Positions 43,323-51,832 of a DNA stretch of 57,070 nt are shown in pieces (the first letter of the stretch is position 1; every line of letters starts with the position of its first letter). The DNA comes from Citromicrobium sp. (GTDB lineage: Bacteria; Pseudomonadota; Alphaproteobacteria; Sphingomonadales; Sphingomonadaceae): assembly GCA_003248395.1 (NCBI GenBank), contig QFNA01000024.1, positions 1 to 57,070 on the forward strand, given 5' to 3'. The position numbers were made by a program, and so were the translations under genes. The notes beneath the pieces were generated by a model, which worked only from the letters and a program-made list of their open reading frames with translations, made no database searches and was not told the DNA's origin.

Positions 43323-44111
43323 ATGGCCACCAATGCGGTTCCATCACATTCCCGAAACAGGATCACGATTGGGGGCGAGCATCGCTTTTTCCTGATCGCG
43401 TCCTGGCTGCTGGCTTGTCTGACAGTGGCCGGATTCGCCTTGCATGTGGTTGCGGGCATTTCCAGCTTCGACCGCCCACTGGTCTACCATCTCCATGCCG
43501 TTGTCTTCATGGGCTTCATCGGCCTTTACCTCACGCAGGTGACGCTCGCCGCCTTGGGCCACGTTTCGTTGCACAGGCGGCTGGGCCTGCTGGCCGCCTT
43601 GTGGGTCCCCTTGATGCTTGCGCTCGGTTGCTGGCTGACCATCGCGACGCTCCGGATTACCGGGGGCCCGCCCATCTTCGGGCAAAGCGAGTTCCTGCTG
43701 CTCAATCTGTGTCACCTGGCAGCCTTCGGCGGGCTCGCTTTCGCAGCGCTGAAGATGCGCGACCGACCCGACTGGCACAAGCGCCTGATGTTCGGTGCTA
43801 TCGCGACGGTCAGCTTGCCGGGAATCGCACGACTGATCCCGCCGACACTGACGATGCCGTATGCCATTCCCAAGCTTTTCCTGCTGGTGTCGCTGTTTCC
43901 GCTGGCGGGCATGGTCATGGACCGGCGCGTCAATGGCAGGATCCATCCCGCTTGGTGGTGGTCGCTGCTGCTCCCGCCTGTTGCCGTCCTTTTTGGCGAA
44001 CTGCTCGACACATGGGGGGTCGCGAGCGAGTGGGTCGCAAGCCATGTCGCCGGTACGCCCGGCGGCCAGCGCCCATCGGAAGCGTTCATGCCACCGGGAA
44101 TGGGCACGTGA
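43323..44111 (+). CDS. Multi-pass membrane protein of unknown function
   Basis: About 262 residues with six to seven hydrophobic helices. Several His residues sit in or near helices (VYHLHAVVF, LHRRLGLL, LCHLAAFGG, DWHKRLMFG), spaced in a way that recalls heme- or quinone-associated membrane proteins, though no cytochrome motif is complete. I do not recognise a named family; similarity to DUF2306-type proteins is possible. ATG 43323 is supported by GGGGGAAGGA upstream; an in-frame ATG lies nine codons earlier. It stands alone before nadA. Confidence 0.65.
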   Translation: MATNAVPSHSRNRITIGGEHRFFLIASWLLACLTVAGFALHVVAGISSFDRPLVYHLHAVVFMGFIGLYLTQVTLAALGHVSLHRRLGLLAALWVPLMLALGCWLTIATLRITGGPPIFGQSEFLLLNLCHLAAFGGLAFAALKMRDRPDWHKRLMFGAIATVSLPGIARLIPPTLTMPYAIPKLFLLVSLFPLAGMVMDRRVNGRIHPAWWWSLLLPPVAVLFGELLDTWGVASEWVASHVAGTPGGQRPSEAFMPPGMGT

Positions 44112-44201
44112 ATATCACGCAATAATCGCGAACCGGAACGCACTCGCCATTGCGCCCGTTGTGACTATAAGTGCCGTCAAACGCTTCACACGGGACCAGA
44201 C

Positions 44202-45188
44202 ATGACAGCCCAGACCACCCTACCCACCGGTACCGATCTGCTTGCCGAGATCGACCGCCTCCGCAAGGAGAAGAACGCCGTCATTCTGGCGCATTACTAC
44301 CAGACCGCACAGATCCAGGATTTGGCGGATTTCGTCGGCGATTCCCTGCAACTGAGCCAGATGGCGGCCGAGACCGACGCCGATGTCATCGCCTTTTGCG
44401 GCGTGAAGTTCATGGCCGATACCGCCAAGATCCTCAGCCCCGAAAAGATCGTCGTCCTGCCCGACATGGATGCCGGCTGCAGCCTCGAAGACAGCTGCCC
44501 GCCCGAAAAGTTCAAGGCGTTTCGCGAACAGCATCCCGATCACATCGCGCTGACCTACATCAACTGTTCGACCGAGGTGAAGGCGCTGTCCGATGTCATC
44601 GTCACCAGCTCCAGCGCGGAAACGATCCTGTCGCAGATCCCCAAGGACCAGAAGATTATCTTCGGACCCGACAGGCATCTCGGCGGTTACCTGTCGCGCA
44701 AGTTCGATCGCGAGATGCTGCTGTGGCCGGGCGTCTGCATCGTGCACGAGGCTTTCAGCGAAACCGAGCTGCTCAAACTCAAGGAACAGCATCCCGACGC
44801 GCCGATTGCCGCGCATCCCGAATGCCCGCCGACGATCATCGACCATGCCGACTACGTCGGGTCGACCAGCGGCATCCTGCAGTTTGCCGAGACATTCGAA
44901 GGCGATACGCTGATCGTCGCGACCGAGCCGCACATCATCCACCAGATGGAAAAGGCCCTGCCGAGCAAGACGTTCATCGGCGCCCCCGGCGCGGACGGCA
45001 ACTGCAGCTGCAACATCTGCCCCTATATGGCGCTGAATACGCTCGAAAAACTCTACACCTGCCTCCGCGATCTCGAACCGCGGATCGAAATCGAGGAAGG
45101 CCTGCGCCTGCAGGCCAAGCGCAGCCTCGACCGCATGCTCGAAATGGCGAGCGGCACCATCGGTCATGGCGATCTGGGCAAGATCTGA
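44202..45188 (+). CDS. nadA: Quinolinate synthase
   Basis: A 328-residue NadA that condenses iminoaspartate with dihydroxyacetone phosphate to quinolinate in NAD biosynthesis, using a 4Fe–4S cluster. AVILAHYYQTAQIQDLADFV starts the domain. VIAFCGVKFMADTAKIL, YINCSTEVKAL, AHPECPP and NCSCNICPYMALNTLEKLY hold the family cysteines. No nadB or nadC is adjacent. The prolyl oligopeptidase gene follows 26 bases later. A longer overlapping frame on the same strand is only a shadow that joins the downstream gene. Confidence 0.97.
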   Translation: MTAQTTLPTGTDLLAEIDRLRKEKNAVILAHYYQTAQIQDLADFVGDSLQLSQMAAETDADVIAFCGVKFMADTAKILSPEKIVVLPDMDAGCSLEDSCPPEKFKAFREQHPDHIALTYINCSTEVKALSDVIVTSSSAETILSQIPKDQKIIFGPDRHLGGYLSRKFDREMLLWPGVCIVHEAFSETELLKLKEQHPDAPIAAHPECPPTIIDHADYVGSTSGILQFAETFEGDTLIVATEPHIIHQMEKALPSKTFIGAPGADGNCSCNICPYMALNTLEKLYTCLRDLEPRIEIEEGLRLQAKRSLDRMLEMASGTIGHGDLGKI

Positions 45189-45214
45189 CACGCATACTTC
45201 AGGGAGAGAACATC

Positions 45215-47332
45215 ATGATCGCACGTCTGGCGATGGCCACCGCGCTTGCATTCGCCGCGGCGCCCCTTGTCGCGCAGGAAACCGACGCGGACGATCCGTA
45301 TATCTGGCTCGAGGACATCCAGGGCGATCGCGCGCTGGAGCAGGTGCGCGAATGGAATGCCGATACCGAGGCCGTCCTTACCGCCGCACCCGAATACCCC
45401 GTGGCGCGTGCCTGGTCGAAGCAGATCCTCGACGACGATCGCCAGATTGCCATGCCCGACGCGATCCAGGGCGACTATGTCACCAACCTGTGGCGCGATG
45501 CCGACAATCCGCGCGGCCTGTGGCGTATCGCCAGCCTCGATAGCTACAAGGACGGCACGCCCGAATGGCGCGTCCTGATCGACGTCGACCAGCTCGGCCG
45601 CGACGAAGGCAAGAGCTGGGTCTGGCACGGCGCCAACTGCCTGGCTCCCGCATACACGCGCTGCCTCGTCTCGCTCAGCCCCGGCGGCACCGATGCCGAT
45701 GTCGTGCGCGAATTCGACATCGCCAGCGGCAGTTTCGTCGAAGGCGGGTTCACCCTGCCCGAAGCCAAATCCAACGTCGGTTGGTTCGACGAAGATACGC
45801 TGTTCGTCGGGACCGACGAGGGCGAAGGCAGCATGACCGATTCGGGCTATCCCCGCCTCGTCAAACTGTGGGATCGCGGCACCGACTTCAGCACCGCGCG
45901 CCTCGTCGCGGAGGGCGAGCAGACCGATGTCAGCGCCAGTGGCTATTCGGTTCTCGACGGCGATAAGCGCTGGCGCTTCGTCAATCGCAGCCCCAGTTTC
46001 TGGACCAATCAGGTCTCGCTGGTGCGCGACGACGGCTCGACCGTCGCCCTCCCCCTGCCCGACGATGCCGAGTTCGAGGACGTTCTCGGCGGACGCGTGA
46101 TTGCCAAACTCAACAGCCCGCTTCCCGCACAGGGCACGACCTTTGCGCCCGGCGCGCTGGTCTCATGGTCGCTCGACGCAATCGCTGCCGGTAATCCCGG
46201 CCAGCCGCGGATCGTCTTCAACCCGACCGCAACGCAGGCCATCGAGCAGGTCGCGGCCTCCGAAACCAGGCTCTGGGTCAAGGTGCTCGACGATGTTTCG
46301 GGCAAGCTGATCGAACTCACCCCCGGTGTCTCGGGCTGGACGCAGCGCGCCATGCCGCTCCCCGACAACAGCACGATCCAGATCGCCGAGACGAGCGGCA
46401 AGGGCGACACCGCCTTCGTCACTGTCGAGAGCATGCTGACACCGCCGACGCTCTATGCCGTGCCGTCGAACGGCGAGGTCGAGGCGATCGCCGCCATGCC
46501 CGACCAGTTCGATGCGAGCCGCTTCACCGTCGAACAGCGCTTCGCCACGTCGAAGGACGGCACCAAGGTGCCCTATTACCTCGCCCGTCCAAAGGATGCG
46601 ACCGGGCCGCTCCCCACGCTGATCCATGCCTATGGCGGGTTCCGCGCGGCGCAGACGCCCAAATACCTCACCGCAGAGCCCTATCGCAGCGGCCCGCTCG
46701 GCCTCCTCTGGCTCGAAAGCGGCAATGCCTACGTGCTCGCCAACATTCGCGGCGGCGGCGAATACGGTCCGCGCTGGCACGAGGATGCACTTCGCGACAA
46801 GCGCCAGAACAGCTTCGACGATTTCCATGCCGTGGCCGACGATCTGGTCTCCAGCAGGCTCGCCACACCCGGCAAGATCGCCGCTTCGGGCCGTTCGAAC
46901 GGCGGCGTGCTCGTCGGCGCGGTCGCCAACCAGCGGCCGGACCTTTACGGCGCGATCATTTCCGGCAGCCCGCTGATCGACATGCGTCGCTACAACCAGC
47001 TGCTCGCCGGCGCTTCGTGGATGGCCGAGTACGGCAACCCCGATGTGGCGGAGGACTGGGCCTTCATGCGCGACTGGTCGCCGTACCAGAACATGCGCGA
47101 CGTGCCCGACTATCCGGCGGTCTTCTACTATCTCTCGACGCTCGACGACCGCGTGCATCCCGGCCACGCGCGCAAGGCCGCGGCCAGGCTCGAGAGCTTC
47201 GGCAAGACATTCTACTATCGCGAGGCCATCGAGGGCGGCCATTCGGTCGGTGCCGACCGCGAAGAGGATGCGCGCCGCGCCGCCCTCCTGCTCGCCTTCC
47301 TCAACCGTGAGATCGGCGACCAAAGCGACTAA
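45215..47332 (+). CDS. Prolyl oligopeptidase family serine peptidase (S9)
   Basis: A 705-residue exported peptidase. The signal peptide is about residues 1–22 (ALAFAAAPLVAQ). DDPYIWLEDIQGDRALEQVR opens the S9A β-propeller domain, and the α/β-hydrolase domain follows from about residue 440. The triad is visible: Ser561 in ASGRSNGGVLVGA, an Asp in LDDRVHP (about 644–645) and His676 in GGHSVGAD. NIRGGGEYGPRWH is the family block before the Ser. It cleaves short peptides after Pro in the periplasm. AGGGAGAG precedes the ATG. Confidence 0.95.
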   Translation: MIARLAMATALAFAAAPLVAQETDADDPYIWLEDIQGDRALEQVREWNADTEAVLTAAPEYPVARAWSKQILDDDRQIAMPDAIQGDYVTNLWRDADNPRGLWRIASLDSYKDGTPEWRVLIDVDQLGRDEGKSWVWHGANCLAPAYTRCLVSLSPGGTDADVVREFDIASGSFVEGGFTLPEAKSNVGWFDEDTLFVGTDEGEGSMTDSGYPRLVKLWDRGTDFSTARLVAEGEQTDVSASGYSVLDGDKRWRFVNRSPSFWTNQVSLVRDDGSTVALPLPDDAEFEDVLGGRVIAKLNSPLPAQGTTFAPGALVSWSLDAIAAGNPGQPRIVFNPTATQAIEQVAASETRLWVKVLDDVSGKLIELTPGVSGWTQRAMPLPDNSTIQIAETSGKGDTAFVTVESMLTPPTLYAVPSNGEVEAIAAMPDQFDASRFTVEQRFATSKDGTKVPYYLARPKDATGPLPTLIHAYGGFRAAQTPKYLTAEPYRSGPLGLLWLESGNAYVLANIRGGGEYGPRWHEDALRDKRQNSFDDFHAVADDLVSSRLATPGKIAASGRSNGGVLVGAVANQRPDLYGAIISGSPLIDMRRYNQLLAGASWMAEYGNPDVAEDWAFMRDWSPYQNMRDVPDYPAVFYYLSTLDDRVHPGHARKAAARLESFGKTFYYREAIEGGHSVGADREEDARRAALLLAFLNREIGDQSD

Positions 47333-47356
47333 GGCACACAATCCGCGCTGAGACGT

Positions 47357-47388
47357 AATCCCCCTGACGTATGCCTAACAGGGGGATT
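47357..47388 (+). promoter_or_regulatory. Perfect 10-bp hairpin covering the ribosome site of the DUF2254 gene
   Basis: AATCCCCCTG (47357–47366) pairs exactly with CAGGGGGATT (47379–47388) across a 12-base loop. The right arm contains AGGGGG, the best ribosome site for a TTG start at 47392. The structure follows the prolyl oligopeptidase stop by 24 bases but has no T-tract, so it looks more like an element that hides the ribosome site or ends the upstream mRNA than a classical terminator. Confidence 0.5.
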
Positions 47389-47391
47389 GCC

Positions 47392-48825
47392 TTGCCTGCC
47401 GAACTTCGCTGGCTGTGGACGCGGCTGAATTCGAACTACTGGTTCTACCCGGCACTGTTCTCGATCGTCGGGGCGGTGCTGGCGTTCACGCTCATCTGGC
47501 TCGACCGCAATGGCTATGCCGACCGGCTGAGCGAGATGGAATGGCTGGTGCCCGCCCGGCCCGACGGTGCGTCGGACATGCTGACCGTCATCGCCAGTTC
47601 GATGATCGGTGTCGCCTCGACCATTTTCTCGATCACGATCGCGGCAGTCGCCTATGCCAGCGGCACCTATGGCCCGCGCCTCCTCACCAATTTCATGGAG
47701 GACAAGGGCAACCAGTTCAGCCTCGCCACCTTCATCGGCACATTCGTCTATTCGATCACCGTGCTGCGGTCGGTGCGCAAGGAAAACGAGGTTGCGACGA
47801 TAGCCGAACAGGGCGCATCCAACGTCCTGCCGGGCTTCGTGCCCCAGCTTTCGTTGCTGGTCGCCTACCTGCTGATGGCGCTGTCGGTCGCCGTGCTCGT
47901 CTATTTCCTCAATCACGTTCCTTCGAGCATCCGCATCAACTCGGTGCTGGAGGGGATCGGGCGACGCCTGCTCAAGGACATCAGGGAAAATTACCCGCTC
48001 GATCACGAAGGCAACGAAACGCCGGGCTGGGACGAGGGCACTGCACTGCCGATGGAAGAGACCGGCTATGTCCAGATCATCGACTTCGACGCCTTGCGCG
48101 ACATTGCCGACAGCCATGACGTTCACATCGCACTGATGGTCCGCACAGGCGATTTCGTGCATCCCGGAATGGCGCTCGTGCGCGTCTCGGACGCCGTCGA
48201 CAACGTCGACTTGTCCGAAAAGACGCTCGACGCTTTTTCGATCGGGTCAACCCGCACACCAACGCAGGATCCGCAATTCCTGATCGACGAACTGGTCGAG
48301 ATCGGCCTGCGCGCGCTCAGTCCCGGCATAAACGACCCGTTCACGGCCATCACCGCGATTCACTGGCTTGGCGCGGCCACGGCAGAACTCGGACGCCGCG
48401 ACCTGCGCCGACGGGCGGAGGATCATCCGGACGACGAGCAAGTCCATCCGCTGCCCGAAACCTTCGAGCATTTCGTCAAACGCGGCTGCGGTGCGATGCG
48501 CGGCGCCGTCGCCACCAGTGCTCCGGCCGCACTCGTCCTGTTCGATACGCTGCGTACCGCCGCCATACCGATCACCGATGACGATCGCGTCGATCTGTTG
48601 CGCGAACATGGCGAGCATCTGATCGATCAGGCCCGTCTCGCACTCGAAGGACCCGACCTGGCCCTGGTCGAGCAACGCTACGCTAGTGTCGCCCAGCCGC
48701 CGCTCGCTCCGCTTGGCCAGCGCCAGCGCGCCCGCCACCAGCACCATGCCCAGGATGTCGAGCGGCTGCAGCACCTCGCCAAAGGCAATCCAGCCGATGG
48801 TCGCGGCCAACGCCGGCTGGGTTAG
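47392..48825 (+). CDS. DUF2254 family membrane protein
   Basis: About 477 residues. Four hydrophobic segments lie in the first 190 (FYPALFSIVGAVLAFTLIWL, SSMIGVASTIFSITIAAVAY, SLATFIGTFVYSITVLRSV, LLVAYLLMALSVAVLVYFLN), and a soluble domain includes the family block VEIGLRALSPGINDPFTAIT. Function is unknown. TTG 47392 has an AGGGGG site; an ATG seven codons earlier lies in the loop of the hairpin and has none. The family-like part ends near 48700. The last ~40 codons read antisense through the EamA gene and are probably non-native tail. Confidence 0.82.
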   Translation: MPAELRWLWTRLNSNYWFYPALFSIVGAVLAFTLIWLDRNGYADRLSEMEWLVPARPDGASDMLTVIASSMIGVASTIFSITIAAVAYASGTYGPRLLTNFMEDKGNQFSLATFIGTFVYSITVLRSVRKENEVATIAEQGASNVLPGFVPQLSLLVAYLLMALSVAVLVYFLNHVPSSIRINSVLEGIGRRLLKDIRENYPLDHEGNETPGWDEGTALPMEETGYVQIIDFDALRDIADSHDVHIALMVRTGDFVHPGMALVRVSDAVDNVDLSEKTLDAFSIGSTRTPTQDPQFLIDELVEIGLRALSPGINDPFTAITAIHWLGAATAELGRRDLRRRAEDHPDDEQVHPLPETFEHFVKRGCGAMRGAVATSAPAALVLFDTLRTAAIPITDDDRVDLLREHGEHLIDQARLALEGPDLALVEQRYASVAQPPLAPLGQRQRARHQHHAQDVERLQHLAKGNPADGRGQRRLG

Positions 48826-49590
48826 CAAAGCCATGCCGATGATTATCGGCGGAAAATGCTTGAGCGAGTAGACCAGCAGACCCTGCCCGATAACCTGGCT
48901 CGACAGCGCCAGCGCAACGACGGGTCCGAACCCTGCGTCGCCCGGCCACACCGGTTCGCCAAGGACCAGCGCAATGCCCAGCAGGACCGGTGCCCCCGCC
49001 AGGCACACCAGCGTCAACACGCTCCATTGCCCCAGTGTCTTGCGCGCGGTCTGGGCGGGCAGCAGGTAAAAAGCATAGAACAGTCCGGCGAGCAGGCAGA
49101 ACAGATCGCCCGCCAGCGTGACGGTCGATATTTCGAGGCTGCGCCCCAGCAGGATCGCCGCACCTGTCAGCGCCGCGACAAGTGCCATGCCCTCTCGCCA
49201 GGTCGGTCTGCGCCGCAATGCGATCAGACCCCAAACCATCAGGATCAGGCTGCCCGCATTGCCGAACAGGGTCGAATTGCCCAGCCGTGTTCGCTCGATC
49301 CCGATGTGCCAGCTGGCAAGGTCGAGCGCGAAGAAGAAGCCTGCAACCAGCACCAGCGCGATAATCCGCCGGTCGGGCCGCTCGGGCGATCTTTCGCGCC
49401 ATGCCAGCAGGGCCAGCAACGGCAGCGGCAGCAACAGCCGCCAGAAACCCGCCGCCACCGGTCCGGTATCGGCCAGTCGCACCAGCCACGGCCCCAGCGC
49501 CAGCGCCGCATTCCCCGCGATCAGCGCGACGAAGTGCCAGGTGCCGGGCTGAAAGTCTTTCTTTGCAACCGAACTGCTTGTGGTGTCCAT
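48247..49590 (-). CDS. EamA/DMT family transporter with unusual antisense-encoded C-terminal tail
   Basis: The first ~300 residues are a normal drug/metabolite transporter with ten hydrophobic helices in two EamA repeats (WHFVALIAGNAALALGPWLV and later QVIGQGLLVYSLKHFPPIII, ending LVAGALALAKRSERR). EamA proteins normally stop shortly after that last helix. Here the frame stays open for about 145 more codons, antisense to the DUF2254 coding region, down to 48247. The expected family end is near 48680. A CTAG at 48683–48686 is out of frame for both genes. Start is ATG 49590 or GTG 49599. The transport substrate is unknown. Confidence 0.8.
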   Translation of the reverse strand: MDTTSSSVAKKDFQPGTWHFVALIAGNAALALGPWLVRLADTGPVAAGFWRLLLPLPLLALLAWRERSPERPDRRIIALVLVAGFFFALDLASWHIGIERTRLGNSTLFGNAGSLILMVWGLIALRRRPTWREGMALVAALTGAAILLGRSLEISTVTLAGDLFCLLAGLFYAFYLLPAQTARKTLGQWSVLTLVCLAGAPVLLGIALVLGEPVWPGDAGFGPVVALALSSQVIGQGLLVYSLKHFPPIIIGMALLTQPALAATIGWIAFGEVLQPLDILGMVLVAGALALAKRSERRLGDTSVALLDQGQVGSFECETGLIDQMLAMFAQQIDAIVIGDRYGGGTQRIEQDECGRSTGGDGAAHRTAAAFDEMLEGFGQRMDLLVVRMILRPSAQVAASEFCRGRAKPVNRGDGRERVVYAGTERAQADLDQFVDQELRILRWCAG

Positions 49591-49643
49591 CACCGGCACC
49601 TAGCTCAAAGCCCATCACGCGCCAGCAAAAAGGATTTGCCCGC

Positions 49644-50756
49644 ATGCACGACACTCTATTCCAGCCCCTGAAGATGGGCGCACTCGAAGCGAAGAACCGT
49701 ATCTTCATGGCCCCGCTGACCCGCGGTCGCTCGACCCAGCCCGGGTCGGTCCCCAACGACATGATGACGACCTATTACCGCCAGCGCGCAGGGGCAGGCC
49801 TCATCATCAGCGAAGCGACCGGCATCAGCGTCGAAGGCTCCGGCTGGCCAGCCGCCCCCGGTATCTGGAGCGATGAGCAGGTCGAGGGATGGAAGAATGT
49901 CACCGACGCCGTCCACGACGATGGCGGGCTGATCGTGCTGCAGCTCTGGCATATGGGCCGCCTCGTCCACCCCGATTTTCTCGATGGCAATCCGCCCGTT
50001 TCCGCCAGCGCCACTACGGCGCCAGGCCATGCGCACACCTTCGAAGGCCGCAAGGATTACGAAGCCGCGCGCGAATTGAGCATCGAGGAAATTGCCCGCG
50101 TCGTCGCAGATTATCGCCATGCCGCCGAAAATGCGAAACAGGCTGGCTTCGACGGCGTCCAGCTGCACGCTGCGAATGGCTATCTGGTCGACCAGTTCCT
50201 GCGCGATTCGACCAACCTGCGCACCGACGAATACGGTGGCAGTGCGGAAAACCGCACGCGCTTCCTGCGCGAAGTCCTGACTGCACTCATCGATGTCTGG
50301 GGCGCCGACCGGGTCGGCGTGCGCCTTTCGCCCAATGGCGAAACGCAGGGTTGCGACGACAGCGATCCCGCCACCACGTTCGGTGCAGCGGCCAAGGTTG
50401 TCGAGGACCTGGGCCTCGCCTTCCTCGAACTGCGCGAACCCGGGCCGGACGGAACCTTCGGCAGCACGGACGTTCCCAAGCAAAGCCCGCTGATCCGCCA
50501 GATCTACACTGGCCCGCTCGTCCTCAACAGCGACTATTCTGCCGAGAACGCGGTCGCCGATATCGAGGCAAAGCGCGCCGATGCGATCAGCTGGGGTCGC
50601 GATTTCATCTCCAATCCCGACCTGCCCGAACGGATTGCCACCGGCGCTCCGCTCGCGCCTAACGTCAACGTGCCGCACAGCTGGTACGGGCGCGGGCCGG
50701 AGGGGTATATCGATTATCCGGCGCTGGCCGACGCCGCTGCAGAAGCGGCGGAGTAG
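49644..50756 (+). CDS. Old yellow enzyme family alkene reductase (NADH:flavin oxidoreductase)
   Basis: A 370-residue FMN enzyme of the NemA/OYE class that reduces activated C=C bonds or nitrate esters. LFQPLKMGALEAKNRIFMAP, LTRGRSTQPG, the FMN/substrate motif QLWHMGRL, VQLHAANGYLVDQFLRDSTN and TDEYGGSAENRTRF are family blocks. HAANGYL provides the usual substrate-binding His/Asn pair. It is divergent from the EamA gene and ends five bases before the convergent small lipoprotein gene. Confidence 0.94.
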   Translation: MHDTLFQPLKMGALEAKNRIFMAPLTRGRSTQPGSVPNDMMTTYYRQRAGAGLIISEATGISVEGSGWPAAPGIWSDEQVEGWKNVTDAVHDDGGLIVLQLWHMGRLVHPDFLDGNPPVSASATTAPGHAHTFEGRKDYEAARELSIEEIARVVADYRHAAENAKQAGFDGVQLHAANGYLVDQFLRDSTNLRTDEYGGSAENRTRFLREVLTALIDVWGADRVGVRLSPNGETQGCDDSDPATTFGAAAKVVEDLGLAFLELREPGPDGTFGSTDVPKQSPLIRQIYTGPLVLNSDYSAENAVADIEAKRADAISWGRDFISNPDLPERIATGAPLAPNVNVPHSWYGRGPEGYIDYPALADAAAEAAE

Positions 50757-50761
50757 GCGAC

Positions 50762-51106
50762 TTACTCGGCCGCTTCCGTTTCCTCCGCGGGGGCGGCCTC
50801 TTCCACCTCGGTATCTTCCGCGACGGGCTCCGCCGCAGGCTGTTCGGGGGCAGCGGCGTCGGTTTCATCCGCGCTGCTCGCATCGCCGTCGTCCGTCGCC
50901 TCGGTTCCGCCGTTCGCTGCACCGCGCAGTGGCGGCGAGCGCGAGGTTACCGTGTCGAGCGGCAGCATGTCGTCGCTGATCGACCCACCCAGCACTTCGC
51001 CGCGTGCGCCGCCCGTCTCGTTCTTTTCGGTCGCGACCGGTTCGGGATCGGACCCACAGGCCGTCAGCGCCAATGTCGCGGCGGCAAGTATCGAAAAACG
51101 AATCAT
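50762..51106 (-). CDS. Small acidic lipoprotein of unknown function
   Basis: A 114-residue protein with a lipoprotein signal ending LALTAC (Cys17). After that it is low in complexity: acidic and Ala/Pro-rich with many Glu, Asp and Thr residues, likely disordered. No domain is recognisable. It is encoded just downstream of lipB on the same strand, 20 bases from it, and may be co-transcribed. Confidence 0.65.
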   Translation of the reverse strand: MIRFSILAAATLALTACGSDPEPVATEKNETGGARGEVLGGSISDDMLPLDTVTSRSPPLRGAANGGTEATDDGDASSADETDAAAPEQPAAEPVAEDTEVEEAAPAEETEAAE

Positions 51107-51126
51107 GGCAGGTCGCAGGCCTTTCC

Positions 51127-51774
51127 TTAGAGCGCTGCGAGGAAGTCGTCCCCGCGCCGCCGCAATGCCTCATCGAAGGCCTCGGGCGCAAGCGCGATCC
51201 CCAGTTGCTCCAGGCTGGTGACGCCGAATTCCTCGATCCCGCAAGGTACGATACCGCTGAAATGCGCCAGGTCCGGTGCAACGTTCACCGAAAATCCGTG
51301 CATCGTCACCCACCTCCGCACGCGGACGCCGATCGCGCCGATCTTCGCCTCGCGTCCGTCGGGGCCGTGGGTCCAGATGCCGATCCGGCCTTCGCTGCGC
51401 CAGCATTCGACCCCGATGTCGCCCAGCGTCGCGATGACCCAGCCCTCGAGCGAATGGACGAAACAGCGCACGTCGCGGCCGCGCGTTTTCAGGTCGAGCA
51501 GCACGTAGCCCACCCGCTGGCCCGGGCCGTGATAGGTATAGCGGCCGCCGCGACCCGCCTCCACCACTTCGAACCGCGGGTCGAGCAGTTCCGCCCCGTC
51601 GGCGCTGGTTCCCGCCGTATAGACCGGCGGATGCTCGAGCATCCAGACCATCTCGCGCGCCTCGCCTTCGGCAATCGCGCGGTTGCGCGCGTCCATCGTG
51701 GCCAGCGCATCGCGATAGCCGACCGGGCTCTGCTCGGTCCGCCATTCGATGTTTTCGGTGAGTTCGGCAGTCAT
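51127..51774 (-). CDS. lipB: Octanoyl-(acyl-carrier-protein):protein octanoyltransferase
   Basis: A 215-residue LipB that moves octanoate from ACP to lipoyl domains in lipoic acid synthesis. GRGGRYTYHGPGQRVGYVLL is the substrate-binding block. The catalytic Lys lies in AKIGAIGVRV and the catalytic Cys in GIVPCGIEEFGV. ATG 51774 (MTAELTE) fits family length; an in-frame ATG seven codons earlier is possible. No lipA is adjacent. Confidence 0.95.
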   Translation of the reverse strand: MTAELTENIEWRTEQSPVGYRDALATMDARNRAIAEGEAREMVWMLEHPPVYTAGTSADGAELLDPRFEVVEAGRGGRYTYHGPGQRVGYVLLDLKTRGRDVRCFVHSLEGWVIATLGDIGVECWRSEGRIGIWTHGPDGREAKIGAIGVRVRRWVTMHGFSVNVAPDLAHFSGIVPCGIEEFGVTSLEQLGIALAPEAFDEALRRRGDDFLAAL

Positions 51775-51832
51775 GGCGATTGCGTGGCGCTGCATGGTCC
51801 GCTTATCAAGGGCCCAGTTGGAGGTTCACTGC

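Noticed and set aside
44171..45214. An open frame that joins upstream sequence to the prolyl oligopeptidase as one large protein
   Set aside because: The upstream part reads nadA out of frame and is Arg/Pro-rich. The peptidase has its own signal peptide and ribosome site at 45215.
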